A stretch of 64,000 bases of DNA from Variovorax sp. S12S4 (GTDB lineage: Bacteria > Pseudomonadota > Gammaproteobacteria > Burkholderiales > Burkholderiaceae_C): NCBI RefSeq assembly GCF_023195515.1, contig NZ_JALPKR020000002.1, positions 558,001 to 622,000 of the forward strand. Direction: 5' to 3'. The notes under the pieces are model-generated. The model did no database searches, had not been told where the DNA came from, and saw nothing but the letters and a program-made list of their open reading frames with translations. A program made the translations under genes and the position numbers. Positions 55,923-64,000 of the stretch are shown here, piece by piece (position 1 is the stretch's first letter; the number at the start of each line of letters is the position of its first letter).

Positions 55923-56120
55923 ATGCTGAAACGCACCATCCTTCTGTTGTCATTCGCGGCCATGCTGAGCGGCTGCGCGGTGGTGACCGTGGCAGGTACC
56001 GCCGTGAGCGTGGGTGCCGGCGCCGTGGGCCTGGCCGCCGATGCCGCCATTGGCACCGCGCGCATCACCGGCAAGGCCGTGGGCGCGGCGGCCGACGCGG
56101 TGATTCCCGACAGCGACTGA
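55923..56120 (+). CDS. Small lipoprotein, NF038104-type
   Basis: A 65-residue peptide with a lipoprotein signal ending in LSGC (Cys18) and a Gly/Ala-rich mature part with alternating VSVGAGAVGLAADAAIGTAR. It matches the small lipoprotein family that lies beside metG or in similar settings in betaproteobacteria. Function unknown. A ribosome-binding-like GAGAGGACC precedes the ATG. Confidence 0.8.
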   Translation: MLKRTILLLSFAAMLSGCAVVTVAGTAVSVGAGAVGLAADAAIGTARITGKAVGAAADAVIPDSD

Positions 56121-56166
56121 ACCGCGCGGCCGGCCATGCCGGCATGGGGTACACAATGGGTGCCCC

Positions 56167-57843
56167 ATGCATTCACCGCTGAACATCACCCGCTTCCGCC
56201 CACGCCTGCTGGACGCCATGGCGGGCTACGACCGGGGGCGCTTCTTCAAGGATCTGGGCGCGGGCGCCACCGTCGGCATCGTGGCGCTGCCGCTGGCCAT
56301 GGCCTTTGCCATCGCCTCGGGGCTCAAGCCCGAAGCGGGCATCTGGACGGCGATCATCGCGGGCTTCCTGATCTCGCTCCTGGGCGGCTCGGCGGTGCAG
56401 ATCGGCGGGCCGGCCGGCGCCTTCATCGTGATCGTCTACGGCATCGTCGAACGCTACGGCCTGGCGAATCTTCTGATATCGACCGCCTGCGCCGGCGTGC
56501 TGCTGTTCGCGGCGGGGCTGTTCGGGCTCGGCCGGCTGGTGCGCTTCGTGCCGCTGTCGATCGTGGTCGGCTTCACCAACGGCATTGCGGTGCTCATTCT
56601 GCTGTCGCAACTCAAGGACCTGCTCGGGCTCACGGTGGAGAAGATGCCGGCCGACGTGTTCTCGCAGCTGCACGCGATGGCGCTGCAGATCGGCACCTTC
56701 AACCCCTACGCCTTCGCGCTGGGGCTGGCCTGCGTGGTCGGCCTGATGGTCTGGCCGCTGCTGCTGCAAGGTGAGTCGAAGGTGGGCCATGCGGTGCAGC
56801 GGCTCGCGGGGCGCATCGCGCGAACCCGCGCGGTGCAGGTGGGCGCGCGCATGCCGGGGCCCATCGTCGCGCTGGTCACGCTCACGCTGGTGTCGTGGGG
56901 TTTCGAGCTGCCGGTGGAAACCATCGGCACGCGTTTCGGCGGCATTCCCGAAGGCCTGCCGACCTTCGCGCTGCCCGATTTTTCGTGGGAAACGGTCAAG
57001 CAGCTGGTCACGCCGACGCTGACCATTGCGCTGCTGGGCGCCATCGAGTCGCTGCTGTGCGCCCGCGTGGCCGACCAGATCAGCGGACAGCCGCGCCACG
57101 ACCCCAACCAGGAACTGATGGCGCAAGGCATCGCCAACCTGGTGACGCCGTTCTTCGGCGGCATGCCGGCCACCGGCACCATTGCGCGGACGGTGACCAA
57201 CATTCGCTCGGGCGGCAATTCGCCGATTGCGGGCATCGTGCATGCGGTCACGCTGATGGTGGTCGTGCTGCTGGCGGCGCCGCTCGCGCGCCATGTGCCG
57301 CTCGCGGTGCTGGCGGGCATTCTGGTGTTCGTGGGCCTGAACATGGGCGAATGGCGCGAGTTCACGCCCGGCCAGCTGCGGCACTTCAGCCGCCATTACC
57401 GGCTGCTGATGCTCGGCACCTTCTTTCTCACGGTCGTTTTCGACCTGACGGTGGCGGTGCAGGTGGGCATCGTGCTGGCTTGTGCGCTTTTCATCCGCCG
57501 CATGAGCGGGCTTTTCAGCGTCGAGCTGGTCACGATGCAGCCGCCGGTGCTTACCTACCGGCTGTATGGTGCGCTGTTCTTCGGGGCTGCGGCCAAGCTG
57601 GACGAAGCCGTGAATGCGGCCGAGAGCGCGCCGCGCGGCATGACGGTGGTGCTCGACGCCACGCACCTCATCTACCTGGACGCGACGGGCGTCGACGCGC
57701 TGCGCCAGCTGCACCGCGCGGTGCTGGCGCGCGACGGGCTGTTGCGCCTGGAATCGCTGCAGCCGCAGCCGCTCGAGGTGATCGTGCGCTCGGGGTTTGC
57801 CGAGGAGCTGACGAGCGGCCGGCCGCACGACGCGGAGGGCTAG
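56167..57843 (+). CDS. SulP family anion transporter with STAS domain
   Basis: A 558-residue inner-membrane transporter with 10-14 hydrophobic segments and a C-terminal STAS domain (about 455-545, TVVLDATHLIYLDATGVDAL). FGGMPATGTIARTVTNIRSG is the SulP signature in the second half. It could import sulfate, bicarbonate or a dicarboxylate, and nothing in the context decides. The ATG at 56167 (MHSPLNITRFRPRLLDAMAGYDR, core RFRPRLLDAMAGYDR) is supported by the family N terminus. Confidence 0.93.
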   Translation: MHSPLNITRFRPRLLDAMAGYDRGRFFKDLGAGATVGIVALPLAMAFAIASGLKPEAGIWTAIIAGFLISLLGGSAVQIGGPAGAFIVIVYGIVERYGLANLLISTACAGVLLFAAGLFGLGRLVRFVPLSIVVGFTNGIAVLILLSQLKDLLGLTVEKMPADVFSQLHAMALQIGTFNPYAFALGLACVVGLMVWPLLLQGESKVGHAVQRLAGRIARTRAVQVGARMPGPIVALVTLTLVSWGFELPVETIGTRFGGIPEGLPTFALPDFSWETVKQLVTPTLTIALLGAIESLLCARVADQISGQPRHDPNQELMAQGIANLVTPFFGGMPATGTIARTVTNIRSGGNSPIAGIVHAVTLMVVVLLAAPLARHVPLAVLAGILVFVGLNMGEWREFTPGQLRHFSRHYRLLMLGTFFLTVVFDLTVAVQVGIVLACALFIRRMSGLFSVELVTMQPPVLTYRLYGALFFGAAAKLDEAVNAAESAPRGMTVVLDATHLIYLDATGVDALRQLHRAVLARDGLLRLESLQPQPLEVIVRSGFAEELTSGRPHDAEG

Positions 57844-57859
57844 GGCCCCCGTTCAGGCC

Positions 57860-58363
57860 TCAGTTCGCCTCGGTACTCCGGTCGGGCGAAGAGCCGCTGC
57901 GCACCACGCGCTGGTCGTCGTTGAGCGTGGCGGTAAACACCATGGGCGAACTGGGCGGCTGCACCCAGCGCCATTCCCATTCGGTTTCGCGCTTGAGCGC
58001 GTAGGGCGTGACCTTGGCGGGCTTGCCGAGCATCTTGCGCAGGTCTTCCATCATCATGCCCGGCTGCACCCTGGCAAAGTTCTCGGGCGTGAGCACCTGG
58101 CGCAGCGCGCTCATCTTGCCGTCGGCGCCGATGGTGATCATGTAGTTTTTCTGGCCCTGCGGCTGGCGGTTGTACTCGAGCACGCGGCCGTTGGGCACGT
58201 CCCAGATGTTCTCGGGCTCGCCGAACCGGGCGCGCACATCGGCCTCGGTCGAGACGCCCTCCTCCAGTTCGTCGATGCGCTGCGGGTCGCATCCCGCAAG
58301 CCCCATAACCACCGCCAGCAAGGCCGCTGCCGTGCCGATCCGCCACTGTTGTCGTCGCTTCAT
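57860..58363 (-). CDS. BamE-domain (SmpA/OmlA) lipoprotein
   Basis: A 167-residue outer-membrane-type lipoprotein. The signal ends in GLAGC (Cys25), and two BamE-like halves follow: DELEEGVSTEADVRARFGEP and the later VQPGMMMEDLRKMLGKP. It resembles BamE, but whether it is the actual Bam complex subunit or a paralogue cannot be judged from this window alone. Convergent with the SulP gene and divergent from the DUF3460 gene. Confidence 0.85.
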   Translation of the reverse strand: MKRRQQWRIGTAAALLAVVMGLAGCDPQRIDELEEGVSTEADVRARFGEPENIWDVPNGRVLEYNRQPQGQKNYMITIGADGKMSALRQVLTPENFARVQPGMMMEDLRKMLGKPAKVTPYALKRETEWEWRWVQPPSSPMVFTATLNDDQRVVRSGSSPDRSTEAN

Positions 58364-58402
58364 GCCATCCCCGGTAAAATTCGCGCTACAAAGGTCCAGT
58401 CT

Positions 58403-58609
58403 ATGTCCATCTTCCGCCGCCCCCACTACACCTCCGAGATCACCAGCTTCATCGAGGAGATGAAAGAAAAGAAGCCGACGCTGGAAGCCGAACAGCGCGC
58501 CGGCCGGGCCCTGCTGTGGGACAAGCACCTCGACCGCAGCCTGCTCGAGGAATACAGCGAAGCCCGCGTGCCGCAGCAGCCGTACGTCTACCAGACCCAA
58601 AGCAAGTAA
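58403..58609 (+). CDS. DUF3460 family protein
   Basis: A 68-residue protein that fits DUF3460, a small family of Betaproteobacteria. The conserved start MSIFRRPHYTSEITSFIEEM and RAGRALLWDKHLDRSL are present. Function unknown. A TAAAAT box lies about 30 bases before the ATG. It precedes scpA, with a small palindrome in the gap. Confidence 0.88.
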   Translation: MSIFRRPHYTSEITSFIEEMKEKKPTLEAEQRAGRALLWDKHLDRSLLEEYSEARVPQQPYVYQTQSK

Positions 58610-58653
58610 TGGTGCCCAGCCGGCATCCATCGTTGGCCGTCATCGCGCCTGCA

Positions 58654-58670
58654 GCTATTGAAATGATAGC
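58654..58670. repeat. Short Comamonadaceae-type palindrome before scpA
   Basis: GCTAT-TGAAATG-ATAGC lies 9 bases before the scpA start, between DUF3460 and scpA. It removes any normal ribosome-binding sequence for scpA. Short AT-rich hairpins of this type are widespread in intergenic regions of this family, from memory and not checked here. Confidence 0.6.
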
Positions 58671-58679
58671 AAGCGCCCG

Positions 58680-59516
58680 ATGAAGGACAACGAGGACAAC
58701 GACACGCTCGTGGCCAGCATGCCCGAGGTGGTCGACCAGGTCGCGCTCGCCAGGCTCTATGGCGAGCCGTTGTTCGCGATGCCGAAGGACCTGTACATCC
58801 CGCCCGAGGCGCTGCAGGTTTTTCTGGAGGCCTTCGAAGGCCCGCTGGACTTGCTGCTCTACCTCATCAGGAAGCAGAACTTCAACATTCTCGACATCCC
58901 GATGGCGGGGCTCACGCGGCAATACCTGAGCTACGTCGACGAGATTCGCCAGACCAACCTGGAGCTCGCGGCCGAGTACCTCCTGATGGCCGCGATGCTG
59001 ATCGAGATCAAGTCGCGCATGCTGCTGCCGCCCAAGAAGGTGGCCGACGGCGAAGAGGCCGAAGACCCGCGCGCAGAGCTGGTGCGCCGCCTGCTCGAAT
59101 ACGAGCAGACCAAGCTGCAGGCCGCCTCCATCAGCGCCATGCCGACCTACGGGCGCGACTTCTGGAAGGGGCAGGTCTACATCGAGCAATCGCTCAAGCC
59201 CCGCTTCCCCGACGTGAACGTGGTCGAGCTGCGCGACGCGTGGGCCGACATCATGAAGCGCGCCAAGCTCATTCAGCACCACAAGATTTCGCGCGAAGAA
59301 CTCAACGTGCGCGAGCACATGAGCATCGTGCTGCGGCACCTGCAGGGGCAGCGCTTCGTCGAGTTCGAAAAGCTGTTCGACGTGTCTCGCGGCGCGCCGG
59401 TGCTGATCGTCACCTTCATCGCGATGCTCGAGCTTGCGAAGGAAACGCTGATCGACATCACGCAGGCCGAAGCCTTCGCGCCCATTTACGTGCGGCTGGC
59501 GTACTCGCCGGCCTGA
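58680..59516 (+). CDS. scpA: Segregation and condensation protein A
   Basis: A 278-residue kleisin that bridges SMC dimers with ScpB for chromosome condensation. FEGPLDLLLYLIRKQNFNILDIPM (core FEGPLDLLLYLIRKQ) is the typical N-terminal block that binds the SMC neck, and the C-terminal winged helix ends at the stop. About 40 residues precede the domain. ScpB is not encoded next to it. Confidence 0.95.
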   Translation: MKDNEDNDTLVASMPEVVDQVALARLYGEPLFAMPKDLYIPPEALQVFLEAFEGPLDLLLYLIRKQNFNILDIPMAGLTRQYLSYVDEIRQTNLELAAEYLLMAAMLIEIKSRMLLPPKKVADGEEAEDPRAELVRRLLEYEQTKLQAASISAMPTYGRDFWKGQVYIEQSLKPRFPDVNVVELRDAWADIMKRAKLIQHHKISREELNVREHMSIVLRHLQGQRFVEFEKLFDVSRGAPVLIVTFIAMLELAKETLIDITQAEAFAPIYVRLAYSPA

Positions 59517-59536
59517 GCTTGCCGGCACTTGCCCCT

Positions 59537-61132
59537 GTGAATTCCGCCGTGCGCGACTTCGACGTCCTCATCGTCGGCAGCGGCCTCGCAGGCCTCTCGG
59601 CGGCGCTGCACCTGGCGCCGACGCACCGCGTGGCGGTACTGACCAAGCGCGCACTGAACGACGGCTCCAGCGCCTGGGCGCAGGGCGGCATTGCGGCCGT
59701 GCTGGCCGCGGGCGACAGCTTCGATGCGCATGTGGAAGACACGCTGGTGGCCGGCGCCGGGCTCTGCGACCCCGAGGCCACGCGCTTCGTCGTCGAGCAT
59801 GCGCCCGAGGCCATCGACTGGCTGCGCGAACTTGGCGTGCCGTTTTCCGCAGAAGCCGACGGCGGGCTGCACCTGACGCGCGAAGGCGGCCACAGCCAGC
59901 GCCGCATCGTGCATGTGACGGACGCCACCGGCGCGGCCGTGCAGCAGACGCTGATCGAGCGCGTGCGCCGCACGCCGAGCATCACCCTCTTCGAGCACCA
60001 CACGCTGGTCGACCTGATCACCGGGCCCAAGCTGGGGCTGGCCGACCCGGCTTGCCTGGGCCTGTACGCGCTGGACGACGAGACCGACGAGGTGCTGAGC
60101 TTTCGCGCGCCACACACCATCCTGGCGACGGGCGGGGCGGGCAAGGTCTACCTCTACACGACCAATCCGGATACGGCCACGGGCGACGGCATTGCCGCGG
60201 CCTGGCGCGCGGGCTGCCGGGTTTCGAACATGGAGTTCATCCAGTTCCACCCCACGTGCCTGTACCACCCGCATGCGAAGTCCTTCCTGATCAGCGAAGC
60301 GGTGCGCGGCGAAGGCGGGCTGCTGAAGCTGCCCGAATCGGCGGGAGGCACCCGCTTCATGCCCCAGCACGACGAGCGCGCCGAACTCGCGCCGCGCGAC
60401 GTGGTGGCGCGCGCCATCGACTTCGAGATGAAGAAGCACGGCCTGGACTGCGTGTACCTGGACATCTCGCACCAGAGCCCGGCGTTTCTGAACGAGCACT
60501 TTCCCAACATCCTCGCGCGCTGCGCGGAGCTGGGCATCGACATCACGCGGGAGCCCATTCCCGTGGTGCCGGCCGCCCATTACACATGCGGCGGCGTGCT
60601 GAGCGACCTGGCCGGCCGCACCGATGTGCCGGGCCTCTACGCCATCGGCGAGACCGCCTGCACGGGCTTGCATGGCGCGAATCGCCTGGCGAGCAACTCG
60701 CTGGTCGAGTGCATGGTGTTCGCGCGTGCCGCGGCCGGCGCCATTGCGGCGGCTCCGGGGCGCAGCAGCGTCGATCTGCCGCAGTGGGACGACAGCCGCG
60801 TGACCGATGCCGACGAAGCCGTGGTCATTTCCCACAACTGGGAAGAGCTTCGGCGCTTCATGTGGGACTACGTGGGCATCGTGCGCACCAACAAGCGGCT
60901 GGAGCGCGCAAGCCACCGAATTGCGCTGCTGCAGGCCGAGATCCACGAGTTCTACGCCCACTTTCACGTGACGCGCGACCTGCTGGAACTGCGCAACCTG
61001 GTGCAGGTGGCCGAACTCATCGTGCGCTCGGCGCAGGCCCGGCATGAAAGCCGCGGGCTGCATTTCAGCCGGGACTATCCTTCGCTTGCCGAGCCCTCCG
61101 CGCCGACGGTATTGACGCCGCCGGGGCGCTGA
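59537..61132 (+). CDS. nadB: L-aspartate oxidase
   Basis: A 531-residue FAD enzyme that oxidises L-aspartate to iminoaspartate for NAD synthesis. The FAD motif is [24 protein letters not shown] is the substrate loop, [12 protein letters not shown] and EAVRGEGG are active-site segments, and [10 protein letters not shown] is the second FAD contact. The C-terminal helical domain runs from about 415. No ATG exists at the N terminus; I use the GTG at 59537 ([14 protein letters not shown]), with a TTG at 59519 as alternative. NadA and NadC are not in the window. Confidence 0.95.
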   Translation: MNSAVRDFDVLIVGSGLAGLSAALHLAPTHRVAVLTKRALNDGSSAWAQGGIAAVLAAGDSFDAHVEDTLVAGAGLCDPEATRFVVEHAPEAIDWLRELGVPFSAEADGGLHLTREGGHSQRRIVHVTDATGAAVQQTLIERVRRTPSITLFEHHTLVDLITGPKLGLADPACLGLYALDDETDEVLSFRAPHTILATGGAGKVYLYTTNPDTATGDGIAAAWRAGCRVSNMEFIQFHPTCLYHPHAKSFLISEAVRGEGGLLKLPESAGGTRFMPQHDERAELAPRDVVARAIDFEMKKHGLDCVYLDISHQSPAFLNEHFPNILARCAELGIDITREPIPVVPAAHYTCGGVLSDLAGRTDVPGLYAIGETACTGLHGANRLASNSLVECMVFARAAAGAIAAAPGRSSVDLPQWDDSRVTDADEAVVISHNWEELRRFMWDYVGIVRTNKRLERASHRIALLQAEIHEFYAHFHVTRDLLELRNLVQVAELIVRSAQARHESRGLHFSRDYPSLAEPSAPTVLTPPGR

Positions 61133-61203
61133 CACCCCACCGCTTCAACTTTTCTTCACTCAAGGATGCCCGGCCACCGACGCCCGCAGGGAGAACCCCA
61201 ACC

Positions 61204-62103
61204 ATGTCGAACACCACCGCAACCCCTTCGTCCGAGACGCCGGCAGCCGCCACGCCCTACGGCACGCTGCCCCCGGCCTCGCCACCCGCAACGCGCAAGC
61301 CCGTGAGCCTGCCGCGCCTGGCCGACATGCATGCGCGCGGCGAGAAAATCTCGATGCTCACCGCCTACGACGCCACCTTCGCGGCCATGGCCGACGCGGC
61401 GGGCGTCGATTGCCTGCTGGTCGGCGATTCGCTCGGCATGGTCTGCCAGGGCCTGAACAGCACGGTGGGCGTGAGCCTGGACACCATGCGCTATCACACC
61501 GACAGCGTTTCGCGGGGCCTGCGCCGTGTGCAGGGCACGGCCTGGCTGATTGCCGACCTGCCCTTCGGCAGCTACCAGGAATCGCGCGAACAGGCCCTGC
61601 GCAGCGCCACCGTGCTGATGCAGGCGGGCGCACACATGGTCAAGCTCGAAGGCGGCGGCTGGACCACGGAGACGGTGCGCTTTCTGGTCGAGCGCGGCAT
61701 TCCGGTGTGCGCGCACCTGGGCCTCACGCCGCAGACCGTGCATGCGCTGGGCGGCTACCGCGTGCAGGGCAAGGGCGATGCTGGAGCACTGCTGAAGCAG
61801 CATGCGCACGCATTGCAGGACGCGGGCGCCGCAATGCTGGTGCTCGAGATGGTGCCGGCCGCACTGGCCGCCGAGCTCACCGCTGAACTGAAGCACTGCG
61901 CGACCATCGGCATTGGCGCGGGCAAGGGCACTGCCGGCCAGGTGCTGGTGTTGCACGACATGCTGGGCATCAACCTCGGCAAGATGCCGAAGTTCGTGCG
62001 CAACTTCATGGCCGATTCCTCGAGCATCGCGCAGGCCCTCGAAGCCTATGTGCGCGCGGTGAAGGACGGCAGCTTTCCCGACGACCGACTGCACGCCTGG
62101 TAA
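61204..62103 (+). CDS. panB: 3-methyl-2-oxobutanoate hydroxymethyltransferase
   Basis: A 299-residue enzyme of pantothenate synthesis that transfers a hydroxymethyl group from methylene-THF to ketoisovalerate. Motifs include [27 protein letters not shown], the KLEGG of [10 protein letters not shown] and [15 protein letters not shown]. The first 30 residues are Thr/Pro/Ala-rich and not part of the fold. It begins with a clear ribosome-binding site (AGGGAGAA), followed by panC after 12 bases. Confidence 0.97.
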   Translation: MSNTTATPSSETPAAATPYGTLPPASPPATRKPVSLPRLADMHARGEKISMLTAYDATFAAMADAAGVDCLLVGDSLGMVCQGLNSTVGVSLDTMRYHTDSVSRGLRRVQGTAWLIADLPFGSYQESREQALRSATVLMQAGAHMVKLEGGGWTTETVRFLVERGIPVCAHLGLTPQTVHALGGYRVQGKGDAGALLKQHAHALQDAGAAMLVLEMVPAALAAELTAELKHCATIGIGAGKGTAGQVLVLHDMLGINLGKMPKFVRNFMADSSSIAQALEAYVRAVKDGSFPDDRLHAW

Positions 62104-63602
<1,499 letters not shown>

Positions 63603-63621
63603 GCGCGGGGAGACTTTTCAG

Positions 63622-63984
63622 ATGCGATTCACCATCAGCCAACGCTTTTTCTTCGATGCCGCCCACACGCTGAAGCGCGACATCGAGGTGGAAGGCAGCC
63701 GCCGTATTCACGGCCATACGTACCACGCCGAAGTGTGGCTCGCGGGCCAGCGCGATCCCATCACAGGCATGGTGGTCGACCTGGGGCTGCTGCGCCGCCG
63801 GCTGGACGACGTGCGTGAGCTGCTGGACCATCACTTGCTGGACGACGTGGAGGGGCTGCATCCGCCGACGTTGGAGAACTTGTGCCTGTTCATTGCGGAC
63901 GCCCTGCCGGACTTTCGCGCTTCGCTCGCGCGGGTGCGTGTGTGGAGAGAGGCGCTGGGGGACAGCTGCACGCTGGAGTTCTAG
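63622..63984 (+). CDS. queD: 6-carboxytetrahydropterin synthase-like protein (QueD), without the catalytic cysteine
   Basis: A 120-residue T-fold protein of the QueD/PTPS family. Zn ligands are seen in DAAHTL and RRIHGHTYHAEV. In QueD the catalytic Cys lies four residues before the HGH; here that position is Ser (EGSRRIHGH). It still pairs with queE, 20 bases upstream, which makes the queuosine role likely. Whether it keeps the activity or uses another residue is unclear. Ends 16 bases before the window edge. Confidence 0.88.
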   Translation: MRFTISQRFFFDAAHTLKRDIEVEGSRRIHGHTYHAEVWLAGQRDPITGMVVDLGLLRRRLDDVRELLDHHLLDDVEGLHPPTLENLCLFIADALPDFRASLARVRVWREALGDSCTLEF

Positions 63985-63987
63985 GGT

Positions 63988-64000
63988 TTTGCTCCCTCCC
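63988..64000. repeat. Start of another REP-like unit at the window edge
   Basis: TTTGCTCCCTCCC is the reverse complement of positions 8864-8876, the outer edge of the right REP unit. The repeat continues beyond the window. Confidence 0.6.

Noticed and set aside
53617..55953. Minus-strand open frame of 778 codons opposite metG
   Set aside because: Fully antisense to metG with no domain; base composition artefact.

Overview
The window looks like a chromosomal segment of a Comamonadaceae betaproteobacterium, most likely Variovorax or a close relative. The reasons are a high and even GC content (roughly two thirds by eye), GC-rich third codon positions, short intergenic gaps with REP-like palindromes, and family versions of cyoABCD-SURF1-regBA, serS, metG, apbC and panBC that read as Burkholderiales. 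No CRISPR array, rRNA, phage gene or intact insertion sequence is visible. One tRNA gene, tRNA-Ser(CGA), lies at the left end beside serS. The 234 bases beyond its 3' end are about 46 percent GC and hold the end of a foreign-looking gene.

Layout. 1-6.1 kb: partial low-GC gene, tRNA-Ser, serS, a PhnB-like VOC protein, a Thr/Ser dehydratase, fkpB-ispH, and radC with an Smr-domain gene. 6.1-14.3 kb: ferredoxin-reductase-like flavoprotein with a group II truncated globin, a polar amino-acid ABC transporter followed by a 2-oxoglutarate/Fe(II) oxygenase, a HAD phosphatase and an MFS transporter. 14.4-21.3 kb: a cytochrome bo-type quinol oxidase operon (cyoABCD), SURF1 (frameshifted) and the RegB/RegA-type redox two-component system. 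21.3-26.6 kb: trhA, a large inverted repeat, slyX, a C-terminally truncated OLD-type ATPase and an FtsX-type permease.

26.7-45.9 kb is the functional centre, all on the minus strand. It holds a periplasmic/membrane formate dehydrogenase operon (TAT peptide, alpha, beta, small lipoprotein, gamma, small secreted protein, fdhD). Upstream is a maturation block (DUF3305, DUF3306, 712-residue polyferredoxin, TorD-like chaperone), then a molybdate uptake operon (modE-like, modB, modA, modC), and a cytoplasmic NAD-linked formate dehydrogenase (fdsA and a fused NuoE/NuoF-type beta subunit) behind a LysR regulator. Together these genes import molybdate, build the Mo cofactor enzymes, and oxidise formate both to the quinone pool and to NADH.

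46-64 kb: apbC, patatin, a TetR/peroxiredoxin-like divergent pair, a zinc-ribbon membrane protein, a PhyH-type dioxygenase, yceH, a DUF2233 protein, NAD-isocitrate dehydrogenase, metG, a small lipoprotein, a SulP transporter, a BamE-domain lipoprotein, DUF3460, scpA, nadB, panBC and queED.

Four genes (SURF1, the FDH beta subunit, the peroxiredoxin-like gene and the zinc-ribbon gene) are each broken by the apparent loss of a single G/C, three of them inside G5/C5 runs. A shared sequencing or assembly error is the simplest explanation, and these four products should be treated as probably intact in the cell.
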